Program-made: the position numbers and the translations under genes
Shown here: positions 1-9,153 of the stretch, in pieces
How positions within the stretch are numbered: position 1 is the first letter of the stretch
Layout of the letters: each line of letters begins with the position of its first letter
NCBI GenBank assembly: GCA_963835935.1
Contig: CAWIHK010000006.1
Location: 339,770 to 403,769, forward strand
DNA length: 64,000 nt
Origin: CAWIHK01 sp963835935
Lineage (GTDB): Bacteria; Bacteroidota; Ignavibacteria; UBA10030; CAVZMI01
Direction of reading: 5' to 3'
The notes under the pieces: generated by a model
Database searches by the model: none
Seen by the model: the letters and a program-made list of their open reading frames with translations, nothing else
Told to the model about the DNA's origin: nothing

Positions 1-596
1 CTGGCGAAACTCAGCAGACGAATATCATTCCCTACAATTCGAAGGGAAACGTTGTAGCACTTTCGGTAGAAAATACATCTAAACTGACAGCGAAGGGAGT
101 TAGTGTTGAAATTCAGAATGTACCGAAATGGATACGGTTTGACTCGACAAAGGTACAATTAAGCAGTATTGCAACCAAGAAATCGAAACAGGCCGAATTT
201 ACTTTTTCAGTAGATTGCGCTGCACCGGTCGACAAGGAGCAGAAGATAAAAGCGCTTGTCAAAACAGCTGACGGACAAAAGTGGACGACAGAGATATCGG
301 TGACGATTTCGGCGCCGAAGGAATATCATCTCTATCAAAATTATCCAAATCCGTTCAATCCTTCAACAACGATTGCAATCGATTTGCCGAAACAAACGAA
401 GGTGAAGATCGTCATTTACGATGTTCTGGGAAGAATAGTGAAACAACTGGCAGATGAAACCAAGGAAGCCGGCTACGCGGAATTTTCATGGGATGGAAGG
501 AACGATCATGGATCGACGGTTTCTTCGGGTATGTATTTCTATCAAGTCTCGGCAGGAAGTTATCATGCGGTGAAAAAAATGGTGATGATGAAATAA
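1..596 (+). CDS. C-terminal part of a secreted protein with type IX secretion sorting domain
   Basis: The reading frame is open from the left edge (first full codon at position 3), so the start lies outside the window. The last 90 or so residues hold the Por/type A sorting domain: the YPNPFNPSTTI motif, then VKIVIYDVLGRIVKQL, a SWDGRN turn and the end motif SGMYFYQVSAG, finishing in KKMVMMK. This domain directs export through the type IX system and is cleaved or anchored at the outer membrane. The visible part upstream of it looks like an immunoglobulin-like beta domain (residues such as VPKWIRFDS), so the protein may be a surface or secreted hydrolase or adhesin; the catalytic part, if any, is not visible. 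Confidence 0.88.
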   Translation, partial: GETQQTNIIPYNSKGNVVALSVENTSKLTAKGVSVEIQNVPKWIRFDSTKVQLSSIATKKSKQAEFTFSVDCAAPVDKEQKIKALVKTADGQKWTTEISVTISAPKEYHLYQNYPNPFNPSTTIAIDLPKQTKVKIVIYDVLGRIVKQLADETKEAGYAEFSWDGRNDHGSTVSSGMYFYQVSAGSYHAVKKMVMMK

Positions 597-659
597 TACG
601 CCGATACTTCGCATCGCCATTTCTTGCCAATCACTCCGAAAAAAACTATCTTACATTCC

Positions 660-1538
660 ATGATGCACGATGCATATATTTATTGCGCTGATGTAACGCG
701 AAAACATTACGAAAATTTCCCAGTTGCATCGTTGTTTCTTCCTAAAGAAAAACGCCGGCATATCAGTGCAATATATGCTTTTGCCCGTGCTGCGGATGAT
801 TTTGCCGATGAAGGAACAATGCCGAACGATGAGCGATTGGAAATGCTGTCGATGTGGCAATCAAATCTTGAAAATTGTTATGAAGGAATAGCGGATAATC
901 CGGTTTTTATTGCTCTTGGCCAAACGGTTCGTGAATTGCAAATCCCAAAATATTTATTTATCGATCTGTTGACAGCTTTTCGGCAGGATGTGGTTAAACG
1001 ACGTTACGAGAGTTTTGATGAACTGCTGGATTATTGCAAAAACTCGGCAAATCCGGTCGGCCGTCTGGTCCTCCTAATTTTTGGTTATAATAATGATGTT
1101 TTATTTAGATATTCCGATTATATTTGTACAGCTTTGCAATTGACGAATTTCTGGCAGGACATCGATGTCGATCGAAAGAAGAACCGCATCTATATTCCAT
1201 TTGAAGACTTGGAGAGGTTCGATTACAGCGAGAACGATTTGTTTGCGCGGCGAGTGTCGGAAGATTTTTGTAAAATGATGCAGATGCAGGTTGAACGAAC
1301 GCGCGCGCTTTTCCGTGAGGGTTTTCCCTTAACTCAATGTGTGAAGCGAGATCTTCGTTTGGAATTAAGTCTTACGTGGTTTGGCGGTTATAGAATTCTG
1401 GATAAAATCGAAAAAGTTGATTATGATGTATTTACGCATCGTCCAAAATTAGGAGTGTGGGATATTATTTCTTTACTGGTGAAGACGATCAGAGTCAGCG
1501 CTCCTTTTAAAAAGCAGAGGATACTTTATGTCAACTGA
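660..1538 (+). CDS. hpnC: Squalene synthase-like protein HpnC (hydroxysqualene synthase)
   Basis: Member of the squalene/phytoene synthase family, and the first of three genes for squalene made without NADPH-dependent squalene synthase. In this pathway HpnC converts presqualene diphosphate to hydroxysqualene. The first Asp-rich motif appears as RAADDFADEG and the second as WQDIDVDRKKNRIYIP; both bind the Mg-diphosphate of prenyl substrates. I place the start at ATG 660 (ATG 663 is equivalent), which gives about 292 residues, close to family length. An in-frame TTG at 624 is possible but lies in a stretch without family-like residues. The 3' end overlaps hpnD by 11 bases, so the genes are translationally coupled. 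HpnC and HpnD are assigned by order and motif style; the two paralogues could be swapped. Confidence 0.85.
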   Translation: MMHDAYIYCADVTRKHYENFPVASLFLPKEKRRHISAIYAFARAADDFADEGTMPNDERLEMLSMWQSNLENCYEGIADNPVFIALGQTVRELQIPKYLFIDLLTAFRQDVVKRRYESFDELLDYCKNSANPVGRLVLLIFGYNNDVLFRYSDYICTALQLTNFWQDIDVDRKKNRIYIPFEDLERFDYSENDLFARRVSEDFCKMMQMQVERTRALFREGFPLTQCVKRDLRLELSLTWFGGYRILDKIEKVDYDVFTHRPKLGVWDIISLLVKTIRVSAPFKKQRILYVN

Positions 1539-2376
1539 TATCGCGGCCTCAATAACGAAACAAAGCAACACGAGTTTTTATTATTCCTTCAGTTTTCTTC
1601 CGAAGTCCCAGCGTGAGGCGATTAACACTGTGTATGCTTTCTGCCGCTGTACCGATGATATTGTTGATGAAGGAAATAACCGCGAACAGCAGGCCTTGAC
1701 ATTGCGCCGCTGGCGTCTCGAACTCGAACGATCGCTGACCGGCAACTCACAATACTCAATTTTAAATCAGGTCAGTGTTATCGCTGTGAAATTTAAAATT
1801 CCTGTTGAACATTTCTTTGAACTTATTAAAGGCATGGAAATGGATCTGGAGCGGAGCCGGTACGAAACGTTCGAAGAACTCCGGTTGTATTGCTATCGTG
1901 TCGCGGGCACAGTTGGTTTGATGTGCACAGAGATCTTCGGTTATAAAAATGAAAACGCAAAAAAGTATGCGGAAAATCTCGGCCTCGCTTTGCAACTAAC
2001 CAATATTCTTCGCGACGTAAAAGCCGACGCGAAGAAAGGGCGAATTTATCTGCCGCTCGAAGACATGCGACGTTTCGGTTATTCGGAGGAAGATCTTCTC
2101 GCAAATCATTATTCGCAAGAGTTCATACAATTGATGTCGTTTGAATCTGCGCGCACAAGAGAGTATTATCGGCTTGCGGATGAATACCTCTCCGCTGAAG
2201 ATGCACCTCGATTCTTTGCCGCGAAAATTATGGAAGATATTTATTTAAGAATTTTAAACCGCATCGAGCGGCAGCGGTTTAATGTGTTTGAAAAAAGAAT
2301 TTCGATCTCTAAAATCCGGAAGATAGCGGTTGCTCTTCGGATCTGGATTAAAAATATCCCGCATCACGTCGGATGA
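1528..2376 (+). CDS. hpnD: Presqualene diphosphate synthase HpnD
   Basis: Second trans-prenyltransferase of the operon, 282 residues. It is expected to condense two farnesyl diphosphates into presqualene diphosphate. The Asp-rich motifs are RCTDDIVDEGN near residue 40 and NILRDVKADAKKGRIYLP near residue 160; LALQLTNILRDV is the classic family block. The start ATG at 1528 lies inside the end of hpnC, and its TGA stop overlaps the ATG of hpnE (ATGA at 2373). All three genes are therefore one tight transcription unit. The product squalene may feed hopanoid or other triterpenoid synthesis, but no squalene-hopene cyclase gene lies in the window. Confidence 0.87.
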   Translation: MSTDIAASITKQSNTSFYYSFSFLPKSQREAINTVYAFCRCTDDIVDEGNNREQQALTLRRWRLELERSLTGNSQYSILNQVSVIAVKFKIPVEHFFELIKGMEMDLERSRYETFEELRLYCYRVAGTVGLMCTEIFGYKNENAKKYAENLGLALQLTNILRDVKADAKKGRIYLPLEDMRRFGYSEEDLLANHYSQEFIQLMSFESARTREYYRLADEYLSAEDAPRFFAAKIMEDIYLRILNRIERQRFNVFEKRISISKIRKIAVALRIWIKNIPHHVG

Positions 2377-3731
2377 AGCCTGTCGTTATCATCGGCGGCG
2401 GCATGAGCGGACTCGCTGCCGGCGTCAAACTCGCGTCAAAAAACATCCCTGTTCTTGTTCTCGAACAAAGTTCCCGTTTAGGAGGGCGTGCCTCATCTTT
2501 TCATGACGAAAGAATAGATGATATTATTGATACTGGACAGCATCTGATGCTTGGTCGTTATCATGAGACTTTAGATTTCTTAAAAACCATTGATGCATTC
2601 GAGAACGTTACGATCGATGAGAAGCTTCAAATCGATTTTCTCCATCCGAAATACGGAAGACTTACATTTCGTTGTCCTCCAATTCCTGCACCTTTTAATA
2701 TTTTGTTTGGTTTGATGAGATTGAAGAGTTTGTCGCTGACCGAAAGATTGTCGGTGTTGAATCTTCTTCCTGACCTGATTTATTTCTCAAAAAATCGACA
2801 AAGTGAACTAGAAGATATTACAGTTGCCGACTGGTTCAGACAACGCGGGCAATCGGAAAATATTTGTGAACGGTTCTGGAATATAATTGTCGTCGGGACG
2901 ATGAACGACAGGCCGGACAACGTATCGGCTCGAATGTTCGCTTATGTGCTTCGCGAAGTATTTATGAAAAGGAGAAACGATTCATGTTTCGTTTTGGCCA
3001 ATACAGGTTTGGGTGCGATGTACACTGAAAATGCTGCAAAATATATCGAGGATCATGGTGGTTGTGTGAAAAAGAATATCAGGGTTGAAGAATTAAGAAT
3101 CAAAAATAATAGCGTGACAAAAATAATCGGCAGTGACGATGTGAAAATCATACCTTCTGCGGTGATAAGTTCGATTCCATCATTTGCTTTGAAGAATATT
3201 CGACTTTCTTCTGGTGAAACGCTTGATGATATCGTGTTTAAAAAAGAATCGAAAACTCTGGAGTATCAAAGTATTGTTTCTATCGATCTCTGGTTCGATC
3301 GTCCCGTCATGGAACAAAAATATGCCGCGTTGCTTGATACTCATATCCAGTGGGTTTTTAATAAGAGTAAGATTTTGAAAAATTATAAAGGGAAGAAACA
3401 GTATCTATCGCTTGTCATCAGTGCGGCGGATTCGTATATCGGATTGGATCAAGAGACACTCGTAAAACTGGCGCTACACGATTTTAAAAAAGTACTTCCG
3501 GCGGTTCGCGATGCCAAACTACTTAATTCTAAAGTTATAAAAGAAAAAAGAGCGACTGTTTCGCTAAAACCGGGAGCAGAGCAGTTACGGCCGGATTGTT
3601 TCACCTCGATTAAAAATCTTTTTCTCGCCGGCGATTGGACTAATACAGGGTTGCCGTCAACGATCGAAGGAGCGGTTGTGAGCGGTAATAGTGCTGCCAC
3701 GACAGTTCTAGAACAAATCAGGATGCAATAG
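2373..3731 (+). CDS. hpnE: Hydroxysqualene dehydroxylase HpnE (FAD-dependent)
   Basis: 452-residue flavoprotein of the amine oxidase/phytoene desaturase family. The N-terminal dinucleotide-binding motif GGGMSGLAAG and the following VLVLEQSSRLGGRASS are typical, and the C-terminal FAD block LFLAGDWTNTGLPSTIEGAV is also present. HpnE reduces hydroxysqualene to squalene, completing the HpnCDE route. It overlaps the preceding gene by four bases (ATGA). Early residues IDTGQHLMLGRYHETLDFL match the HpnE pattern rather than that of carotenoid desaturases. An alternative role as another desaturase is unlikely given the two preceding genes. Confidence 0.88.
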   Translation: MKPVVIIGGGMSGLAAGVKLASKNIPVLVLEQSSRLGGRASSFHDERIDDIIDTGQHLMLGRYHETLDFLKTIDAFENVTIDEKLQIDFLHPKYGRLTFRCPPIPAPFNILFGLMRLKSLSLTERLSVLNLLPDLIYFSKNRQSELEDITVADWFRQRGQSENICERFWNIIVVGTMNDRPDNVSARMFAYVLREVFMKRRNDSCFVLANTGLGAMYTENAAKYIEDHGGCVKKNIRVEELRIKNNSVTKIIGSDDVKIIPSAVISSIPSFALKNIRLSSGETLDDIVFKKESKTLEYQSIVSIDLWFDRPVMEQKYAALLDTHIQWVFNKSKILKNYKGKKQYLSLVISAADSYIGLDQETLVKLALHDFKKVLPAVRDAKLLNSKVIKEKRATVSLKPGAEQLRPDCFTSIKNLFLAGDWTNTGLPSTIEGAVVSGNSAATTVLEQIRMQ

Positions 3732-3784
3732 AATAGTTTTCAAGATATTTGTTTCTAAAAAATTTGCTCTTCTATTCAAACACT

Positions 3785-4318
3785 CTATTTTTTCTTATTA
3801 ATCATCTTCATTTTTATTTTCATCCGATCAAGATCTGGTGGAAGTCCCTGAGGATATCGTGCATACGGCGTAAAATATTTCAGCGGCGAATGAGGATAAT
3901 CAATTATTGGATCAAAAGAGTAAATAGAACCAGTAATTGTTCCTCCAATAATCCACATCGGCATCGTATAAAATAAACACCAGCCATTCGAAAGTGTGGA
4001 AAGCGCGCCAAAAAATGACCAGGTCTCTACAGGAGAATCCTTATCGTAAATTACCAGCCGTGCAGAGGTGATATCTTTATTATTGATTGCATGCAACATC
4101 GGATCCGCAACGAAAAGTGTGTCATCCGCCACGGCTATCAATTCTCCCAAGGTAGTTGATTGTTCAGTCTTTAATTCAACCCATCCACCGTAAGGACTGA
4201 GTTGAGTCTGATTAGCGTCTGTGAGCCAATGGGAGGGGACATGAGTAGATGCACAGCCTGTTAAAACAGAGCATAGAAAAAAACCTATTATAAAATTGAA
4301 AAGTTTATGGTTTCGCAT
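3785..4318 (-). CDS. Predicted lipoprotein of unknown function
   Basis: 177 residues. The N terminus has a basic start, a hydrophobic stretch and a lipobox (VLTGC, Cys near residue 22), so it is probably a lipid-anchored periplasmic or outer-membrane protein. After the Cys there is a beta-rich region (GGWVELKTEQ, GELIAVADDTLFVAD) and then a hydrophobic segment around WCLFYTMPMWIIGGTITG that could be a membrane-inserted or glycine-zipper-like hairpin. It overlaps the end of the upstream reverse-strand gene by 14 bases, so the two are probably co-transcribed. No family was recognised. Confidence 0.72.
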   Translation of the reverse strand: MRNHKLFNFIIGFFLCSVLTGCASTHVPSHWLTDANQTQLSPYGGWVELKTEQSTTLGELIAVADDTLFVADPMLHAINNKDITSARLVIYDKDSPVETWSFFGALSTLSNGWCLFYTMPMWIIGGTITGSIYSFDPIIDYPHSPLKYFTPYARYPQGLPPDLDRMKIKMKMINKKK

Positions 4319-5867
4319 AGCGGCTCCTCCAAAAACAATCTTCCATTTTCGGTTCTACGAGTTTGAATTCCGGCGCCAATCTTTTGAGAGCCTTTTGTGG
4401 TGAGACGATTATCTCACCCAATAAAGATTGATTCTCTTCTACAATCCATTCTTTTCTGATCCATTCAAGATAATAACCGCGGCTTTCAAGGAAAAATTCG
4501 TAATCGTTGTAGCCATCAGGAATGTTATAGTTCAAAGAATAACAATCCCCCGGAAAAGTGACAAGCACCCTGGAAGAGTCGAGCAACTCAAGAAGTGCTG
4601 TCGAATCTTCTTTCCCAAAATAATGAACAGAGGAAGGATGAACACGAATTGGTTCGACTGTCTTCGAAAGCTCAGCGAGAGCAACATAATCGATGCGCCA
4701 CGCCCCTTTCGTCATGTGCAATTGAATATGAAGAATGGAATCCGATTGCTCTGATAGTGGTAATAGATGTGTATCTACTGCTAATGGGCCGTGCTCGTTT
4801 ATTTCACCGATGATTTTCCAGCTTCCATCTTGTTGTTGTACGGTAGACTCGATACCTCCGACTATTTTTTCGGCATCATCTCGTCGGCCTTGAAGATTCT
4901 TACGTTCAATTTCCGCGAACCAATGGCCGACGTCGTTGCCCATATATGCGTATGTTTGATAGAGAAGATATGTTGGCAGAAGTGTTTGCCTGCATGCTAT
5001 AACGAGTCCGTAATTTCGATTTGGTGTAACTTTAAACTGAAGATCGATATTTTCTTTGGCGCCCAGAAACGTCTCATCAGCTTTGCTGAATCTTTCTGAA
5101 CCGTCTAATTCCAGAAGAGGCTGGAGACAGTCGCCTTCATTTCCGCGAGCCGAGATAGGGTGGATTTGTTTTGTACTTTCCCAAAATTTATTATCTGTCG
5201 TTGCAAAGGTCCGGCATCCAGCTCGTCTGGGTATTGCGAGAAGATCGACATGCCGCACAACATGCGTTTCAAGAGCCTCGTTGCGCATTTCTACGGAGAA
5301 TTCATGTCCCGTGTAATGTGCATGACAGAGTGCATCGACGTCTGTGGCTTCCAGCGATGGTGAAATGCTGGATGAAAAACCCTCAGCCATTAATCGCAGG
5401 CTATCGCCATCGGAAACATAGAATGTTGGACATGAACCAAAACAAGCTTTTGGATTTGTTAAACAAATAGCTGTTATAGCCGCGGTGATGCCTGTAAAAA
5501 TTGTGAGAGCAGTAACGGCTCCCGAATTTTTAATGATATTGCTCTCGACGATGGCAATAGAATCAAGTCCGAGTATGAAGTGGCCTGTTGTAATTGTATC
5601 ACGAAGCAGTCCGTACAAAACACCTTCCCCTGAAATCAGGTTACCGAGTGAATCGGTCGACCATGAATGGAAAATATACACCCTTCCATTTTTCATGTGG
5701 GCTTTAAGGTATGGAGAAGCCTCTTTGATTGAATTGAGAGTATCTTTTGAGTAACCTTGAAAGTCTGCTGGATCGATCAGCCTCCTTTCAAGTGTTGGTG
5801 CTGCGCAGCTCAAATGTAAAAACCAGAGAATAATTAACAAGAAAAATTTTTTCAGAATAGATTCCAT
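4305..5867 (-). CDS. Large predicted lipoprotein, unknown function
   Basis: 520 residues. The signal sequence ends in a lipobox (LHLSCAA, Cys near residue 21). A short hydrophobic glycine/alanine segment (AVTALTIFTGITAAITAICL, about residue 118) is followed at once by a Cys-rich turn, KACFGSCPTFYVSDGD, and then EGFSSSISPSLEATDVD. The CFGSCPTFY block looks like a conserved family core, but I cannot name the family. The rest appears beta-rich. It is the first gene of a two-gene reverse-strand unit and overlaps the following lipoprotein gene. A role in the cell envelope is inferred only from the lipobox. Confidence 0.75.
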   Translation of the reverse strand: MESILKKFFLLIILWFLHLSCAAPTLERRLIDPADFQGYSKDTLNSIKEASPYLKAHMKNGRVYIFHSWSTDSLGNLISGEGVLYGLLRDTITTGHFILGLDSIAIVESNIIKNSGAVTALTIFTGITAAITAICLTNPKACFGSCPTFYVSDGDSLRLMAEGFSSSISPSLEATDVDALCHAHYTGHEFSVEMRNEALETHVVRHVDLLAIPRRAGCRTFATTDNKFWESTKQIHPISARGNEGDCLQPLLELDGSERFSKADETFLGAKENIDLQFKVTPNRNYGLVIACRQTLLPTYLLYQTYAYMGNDVGHWFAEIERKNLQGRRDDAEKIVGGIESTVQQQDGSWKIIGEINEHGPLAVDTHLLPLSEQSDSILHIQLHMTKGAWRIDYVALAELSKTVEPIRVHPSSVHYFGKEDSTALLELLDSSRVLVTFPGDCYSLNYNIPDGYNDYEFFLESRGYYLEWIRKEWIVEENQSLLGEIIVSPQKALKRLAPEFKLVEPKMEDCFWRSRYAKP

Positions 5868-6603
5868 TCTTATTATTCCTTCTGAAGGATAAAAATTTAA
5901 CTTTCCTAAATGTCACTAAGCCAAAAAAGGATTATTGTTTAACGAAATGCAAATGCATAATAATGAGAAAATTCAGCAAAGGCAAAGAATCTCTTGAATT
6001 AAAAATCGAGATTATTCAAAAAAATAAGAGAGGTCTTACATATCGGTGATTTCTTTTTGTTTATCTGGTCAAAAACTAACCTATTGCCGATGCGGCTGTT
6101 TAAGGGATAGTCTGATGTCTCTGTCTAAACGACACTGCAGTACTCGAAACCTGATATTGAATCGGATTGTGCCACACCGCGCCGGCTCTGTTTGCGCAGT
6201 ACGAAGGGAGATGCCGCTCCGCCTTAATGGATATTGCTTGAGAGGCGGAGCTTTGAAATGATTTTTATGGCTTTACTATAATGATGTCATCCCGCCGCAG
6301 ATTAAATTGCTTAGAGGCGGGATTCATTAATCGGAGATGGATAGCCAAATGAAATTTCTTTTTTCTTTGGACGGGAAATCCCCCCTTCAACTGTTTTTCT
6401 AAAAATAGCTGGGGGGATGATATCATTATAAATAGCGAATCAAATTAAATACAGAGCTCCCCTTCAATGCATTTCCAAATTGCGGGGGAGCGGCATCTTT
6501 TCCAACGCGAATTGAAATGACGTTGATGCGGGATTCATTCAATTATTACTATCAAATTGTTCATGTATTGAAACTTTAACTATAAGTAGCTATGTTATAC
6601 TAC
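5868..6603. other. Long non-coding stretch with hairpin repeats
   Basis: No convincing gene is seen between the divergent lipoprotein and zinc-uptake units. The left part is AT-rich and could hold divergent promoters. The middle (about 6046-6260) has a short open frame without family features, which I do not call. The right part carries four hairpins, listed separately. Confidence 0.6.
6216..6491. repeat. Cluster of four hairpins with C-rich/G-rich arms
   Basis: Four imperfect palindromes follow one another: GCTCCGCC (6216) with GGCGGAGC (6244); CCCGCC (6291) with GGCGGG (6316); TCCCCCC (6379) with GGGGGGA (6411); GCTCCCC (6456) with GGGGAGC (6485). Each has a 14-27-base AT-rich loop. The second, with flanks ATGTCAT and GATTC, closely resembles a hairpin at about 52640 beside the RAYT gene. 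This suggests a dispersed family of REP-like elements. Confidence 0.65.
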
Positions 6604-6951
6604 ATGATGAACGACATGCGAAGAAAAATATTAAGCTCCTTTTTGATCTGCACGATTCTCCTGATGCTGTCGTCGCTGGAATACAACCACATTCATTTTC
6701 CACATTCATCGAAAAAAACAAATTTAGGAATCTTACTTCGCTCGAATAACACTCAAGATAATCAAGCTTCACCGGAAGGCTGTTGCCTGCTGTGTATGCA
6801 AAGCATGCAGCATAGTTTGGTATTTTGGACTCAATCGGAATTTGTAAACGTTTTTCTTTTTTCATCGAATTTGCCTGTCGCACATTTCTGTTTTACTCAT
6901 CACTGCGGAATATTTCACTCCGGGAAACGCGGTCCACCGGTTCTCTCGTAA
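6604..6951 (+). CDS. Small exported Cys/His-containing protein beside zinc-uptake genes
   Basis: About 115 residues from ATG 6604 (other in-frame ATGs at 6592, 6607 and 6616). It has one N-terminal hydrophobic segment (LSSFLICTILLMLSS) followed by HIHFPH, then GCCLLCMQSMQH, and HFCFTHHCGIFH near the end, finishing RGPPVLS. Such short proteins with Cys/His clusters and a Pro-rich end are often found near heavy-metal transport genes. The position directly ahead of an outer-membrane barrel and znuABC supports a metal-related role, but the function is unknown. It stands 40 bases ahead of the next gene, so the same transcript is likely. Confidence 0.55.
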   Translation: MMNDMRRKILSSFLICTILLMLSSLEYNHIHFPHSSKKTNLGILLRSNNTQDNQASPEGCCLLCMQSMQHSLVFWTQSEFVNVFLFSSNLPVAHFCFTHHCGIFHSGKRGPPVLS

Positions 6952-6991
6952 GCTCTTTTCTCAATCACATAAATTTTAATGGAGGATTATT

Positions 6992-8125
6992 ATGATCCAG
7001 TTCATAACAAGGAAATCCTCGGCAGCGGTATGGCTCAATGTCGTTCTCATGTGCGTCTGCGTCGCGCAGACTACGGTCAGCCCGGATATAAGCGTCATTC
7101 CTAGATTCAAAATGGAATCAAACGATGGCGAGCAATTGCCCGCGGAACGAAAGTTTAGCCGGCCGGATTTTACATTTGAAGAACTTGAAATCGCCATACA
7201 ATCATATTTGAATCCCTTTTCAAAGGGTGATATCATTATGACAGTGCCGGGACCGGATATTGAAAATTCACGATTAGGAATTGAAGAAGCGTATGTGACT
7301 GTCCTTCGGGGATTACCGCTTGACCTCAACATGAAAGTTGGAAAGTATAGGGCTGAATTTGGAAAGATTAACACGCAACATCCGCATGCATGGCCATTCG
7401 TTACGCCGCCGCTGATGATGCAGCGTTTTCTCGGAGATGCGGTGAACGATCTCGGCATTTCGGCAAGCGCTGTTTTTCCAACCGGAGACATTTACACTCG
7501 ATTGAACGTCGATCTATTGCGGGGTAATTATCTTCCGGGAACTGTCGGATTGATCGACACAACTGGAAATAAACCGGATTATTCTCCGGCGGCAAGGTTG
7601 ATGGGATTCTTTTCACTATCCGAACACAGCGATCTTGAAACCGGTGCGAGTATGCTGACCGGCATTCACGATCCGTATGACAAACTGCGTTTCTGGTACT
7701 GGAATTTCGATTTCAAGTACAAGTATCGGCCGTCGAGTTATACATCGCTGGTGATTCAAGGTGAATATCTTTTTAACAATCGATCGGTTATGGATTCTGT
7801 TCCGTTTCTCAATGGGCTTGTCAAAGAATTTCAGCGTGATGTCATCAACTCATCTGGCGTGTATCTTTACGCTGATTATCAATTTTACAAAATATATTCG
7901 ATCGGCGGAAGACTCGATTGGAGTCAATCACCTTACAGCACAGCCGATTGGGCGAATGGATTTGCGGTTTTCGCGGGTTATTATCCTGTGGAAGAAACAC
8001 TCGGACTTCGTCTCCAATATCAATTGACAAGAGAAACCGTGAAAGGTATCCGTCAAGAACCTGTGAACACGATATCATTGCAATTGCTGTTTTCACTTGG
8101 TCCGCATAAAGCACATCCATTCTAG
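6992..8125 (+). CDS. Outer-membrane beta-barrel protein of the zinc-uptake locus
   Basis: 377 residues with a signal sequence (WLNVVLMCVCVAQ) followed by a mature protein rich in alternating aromatic/polar strands, for example YTSLVIQGEYLF and SGVYLYADYQFYKIYSIG. The protein ends in a strand with terminal Phe (SLQLLFSLGPHKAHPF), as expected for a barrel protein folded by the Bam machinery. A good ribosome site GGAGG lies 7 bases ahead of ATG 6992. The conserved element HPHAWPFVTPP is His-rich and could bind metal. Because it precedes znuA, I infer it is a porin or receptor for zinc or another divalent metal. No TonB box or plug domain is visible. Confidence 0.78.
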   Translation: MIQFITRKSSAAVWLNVVLMCVCVAQTTVSPDISVIPRFKMESNDGEQLPAERKFSRPDFTFEELEIAIQSYLNPFSKGDIIMTVPGPDIENSRLGIEEAYVTVLRGLPLDLNMKVGKYRAEFGKINTQHPHAWPFVTPPLMMQRFLGDAVNDLGISASAVFPTGDIYTRLNVDLLRGNYLPGTVGLIDTTGNKPDYSPAARLMGFFSLSEHSDLETGASMLTGIHDPYDKLRFWYWNFDFKYKYRPSSYTSLVIQGEYLFNNRSVMDSVPFLNGLVKEFQRDVINSSGVYLYADYQFYKIYSIGGRLDWSQSPYSTADWANGFAVFAGYYPVEETLGLRLQYQLTRETVKGIRQEPVNTISLQLLFSLGPHKAHPF

Positions 8126-8259
8126 ATAATGAAGAATGTCGATTTGCGAATGGAGAATTGAAGTTACGATGAACGGAAATCATGTATTACAACGAAAGCT
8201 CTATATAGAAAATTGGAGAATGAGCTTTATCAAAAGGATTTCGATAAAGGAATGAATAT

Positions 8260-9141
8260 ATGAAAAAATTAATAATGGTAATTTTATCTATTGTAGCTTT
8301 TACGACTCTGGCACTATCTGAAGTGAAAGTTGTTACTTCTCTTCCGGACATTGCCGATATCGTGAAAGAGATTGGAAAAGAAAAAGTGAAGGTCGATCAC
8401 ATCGTGCAGGGAAATCAAAATCCGCATTACATCGATGTGAAGCCGAGTTATATGCTGCGGTTGAAATCTGCCGACATTTTTTTTACAATCGGAATGGAAC
8501 TCGAGATGTGGGCACCGCAAATTATCGACGGCTCGCGGAATGATCATCTTCAGGTAATCGATCTCTCGAAAAATATTTCAAAACTCGAAGTGCCTGAACG
8601 GCTCGATGCAAGTCAGGGCGATGTACATCGTTTTGGCAATCCGCATTACTGGCTCGATCCAAGAAATATTCGAATCATCAGTGGTGAAATCGTCACGGCT
8701 CTTGCGAGTGTCTCTCCATCCGATGAACAATATTTTAAAGAAAACGCTGAAGCATATCTCAAACGGCTTGATATAAAAATAAAAGAGTGGGAAGATGAAG
8801 CGCGCCAACTAAAAAATGTGAAGATAATAACATTCCACAAAAGCTGGTCGTATTTTGCAAACTGGCTTGGATTGGATGTGGTTGATTATATCGAACCGCA
8901 ACCGGGCATTCAGCCGAGTCCGAGTCACACGGCGGAGTTGATTCGAAAGGTTCGTCAATTTGGAATTAAAGTGATCGCTGTTGAACAGTTTTACGACACG
9001 AGCGCTCCTGAAGAAATCGCGCGAGTTACCGGTGCTAAAGTAGTGCCATTGATTACTTCGGTCGGCGGCGCTCCGGAAACGACAAATTATATTAATCTTA
9101 TGGATTACAATATACGCACGCTGATTGCGGTTTGTAAATAA
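8260..9141 (+). CDS. znuA: Zinc (or manganese) ABC transporter, periplasmic binding protein
   Basis: 293-residue cluster A-I solute-binding protein with a signal sequence (about 20 residues). Likely metal ligands are His56 (NQNPHYIDVKPS), His129 (GNPHYWLDP) and His193 (TFHKSWSYFA), plus an acidic residue near VEQFYDTS (about 242). The His-rich loop common in proteobacterial ZnuA is absent. AAAGGAA precedes the ATG. Gene order znuA-znuC-znuB with 9 bases, then an overlap, indicates one operon. Three His ligands favour zinc, but manganese cannot be excluded from sequence alone. Confidence 0.9.
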   Translation: MKKLIMVILSIVAFTTLALSEVKVVTSLPDIADIVKEIGKEKVKVDHIVQGNQNPHYIDVKPSYMLRLKSADIFFTIGMELEMWAPQIIDGSRNDHLQVIDLSKNISKLEVPERLDASQGDVHRFGNPHYWLDPRNIRIISGEIVTALASVSPSDEQYFKENAEAYLKRLDIKIKEWEDEARQLKNVKIITFHKSWSYFANWLGLDVVDYIEPQPGIQPSPSHTAELIRKVRQFGIKVIAVEQFYDTSAPEEIARVTGAKVVPLITSVGGAPETTNYINLMDYNIRTLIAVCK

Positions 9142-9153
9142 AAAGGGGGAGTG

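Noticed and set aside
6046..6261. Open frame of 71 codons between the lipoproteins and the zinc locus
   Set aside because: Cys/Arg-rich translation without signal, motif or ribosome site; it overlaps a hairpin repeat.
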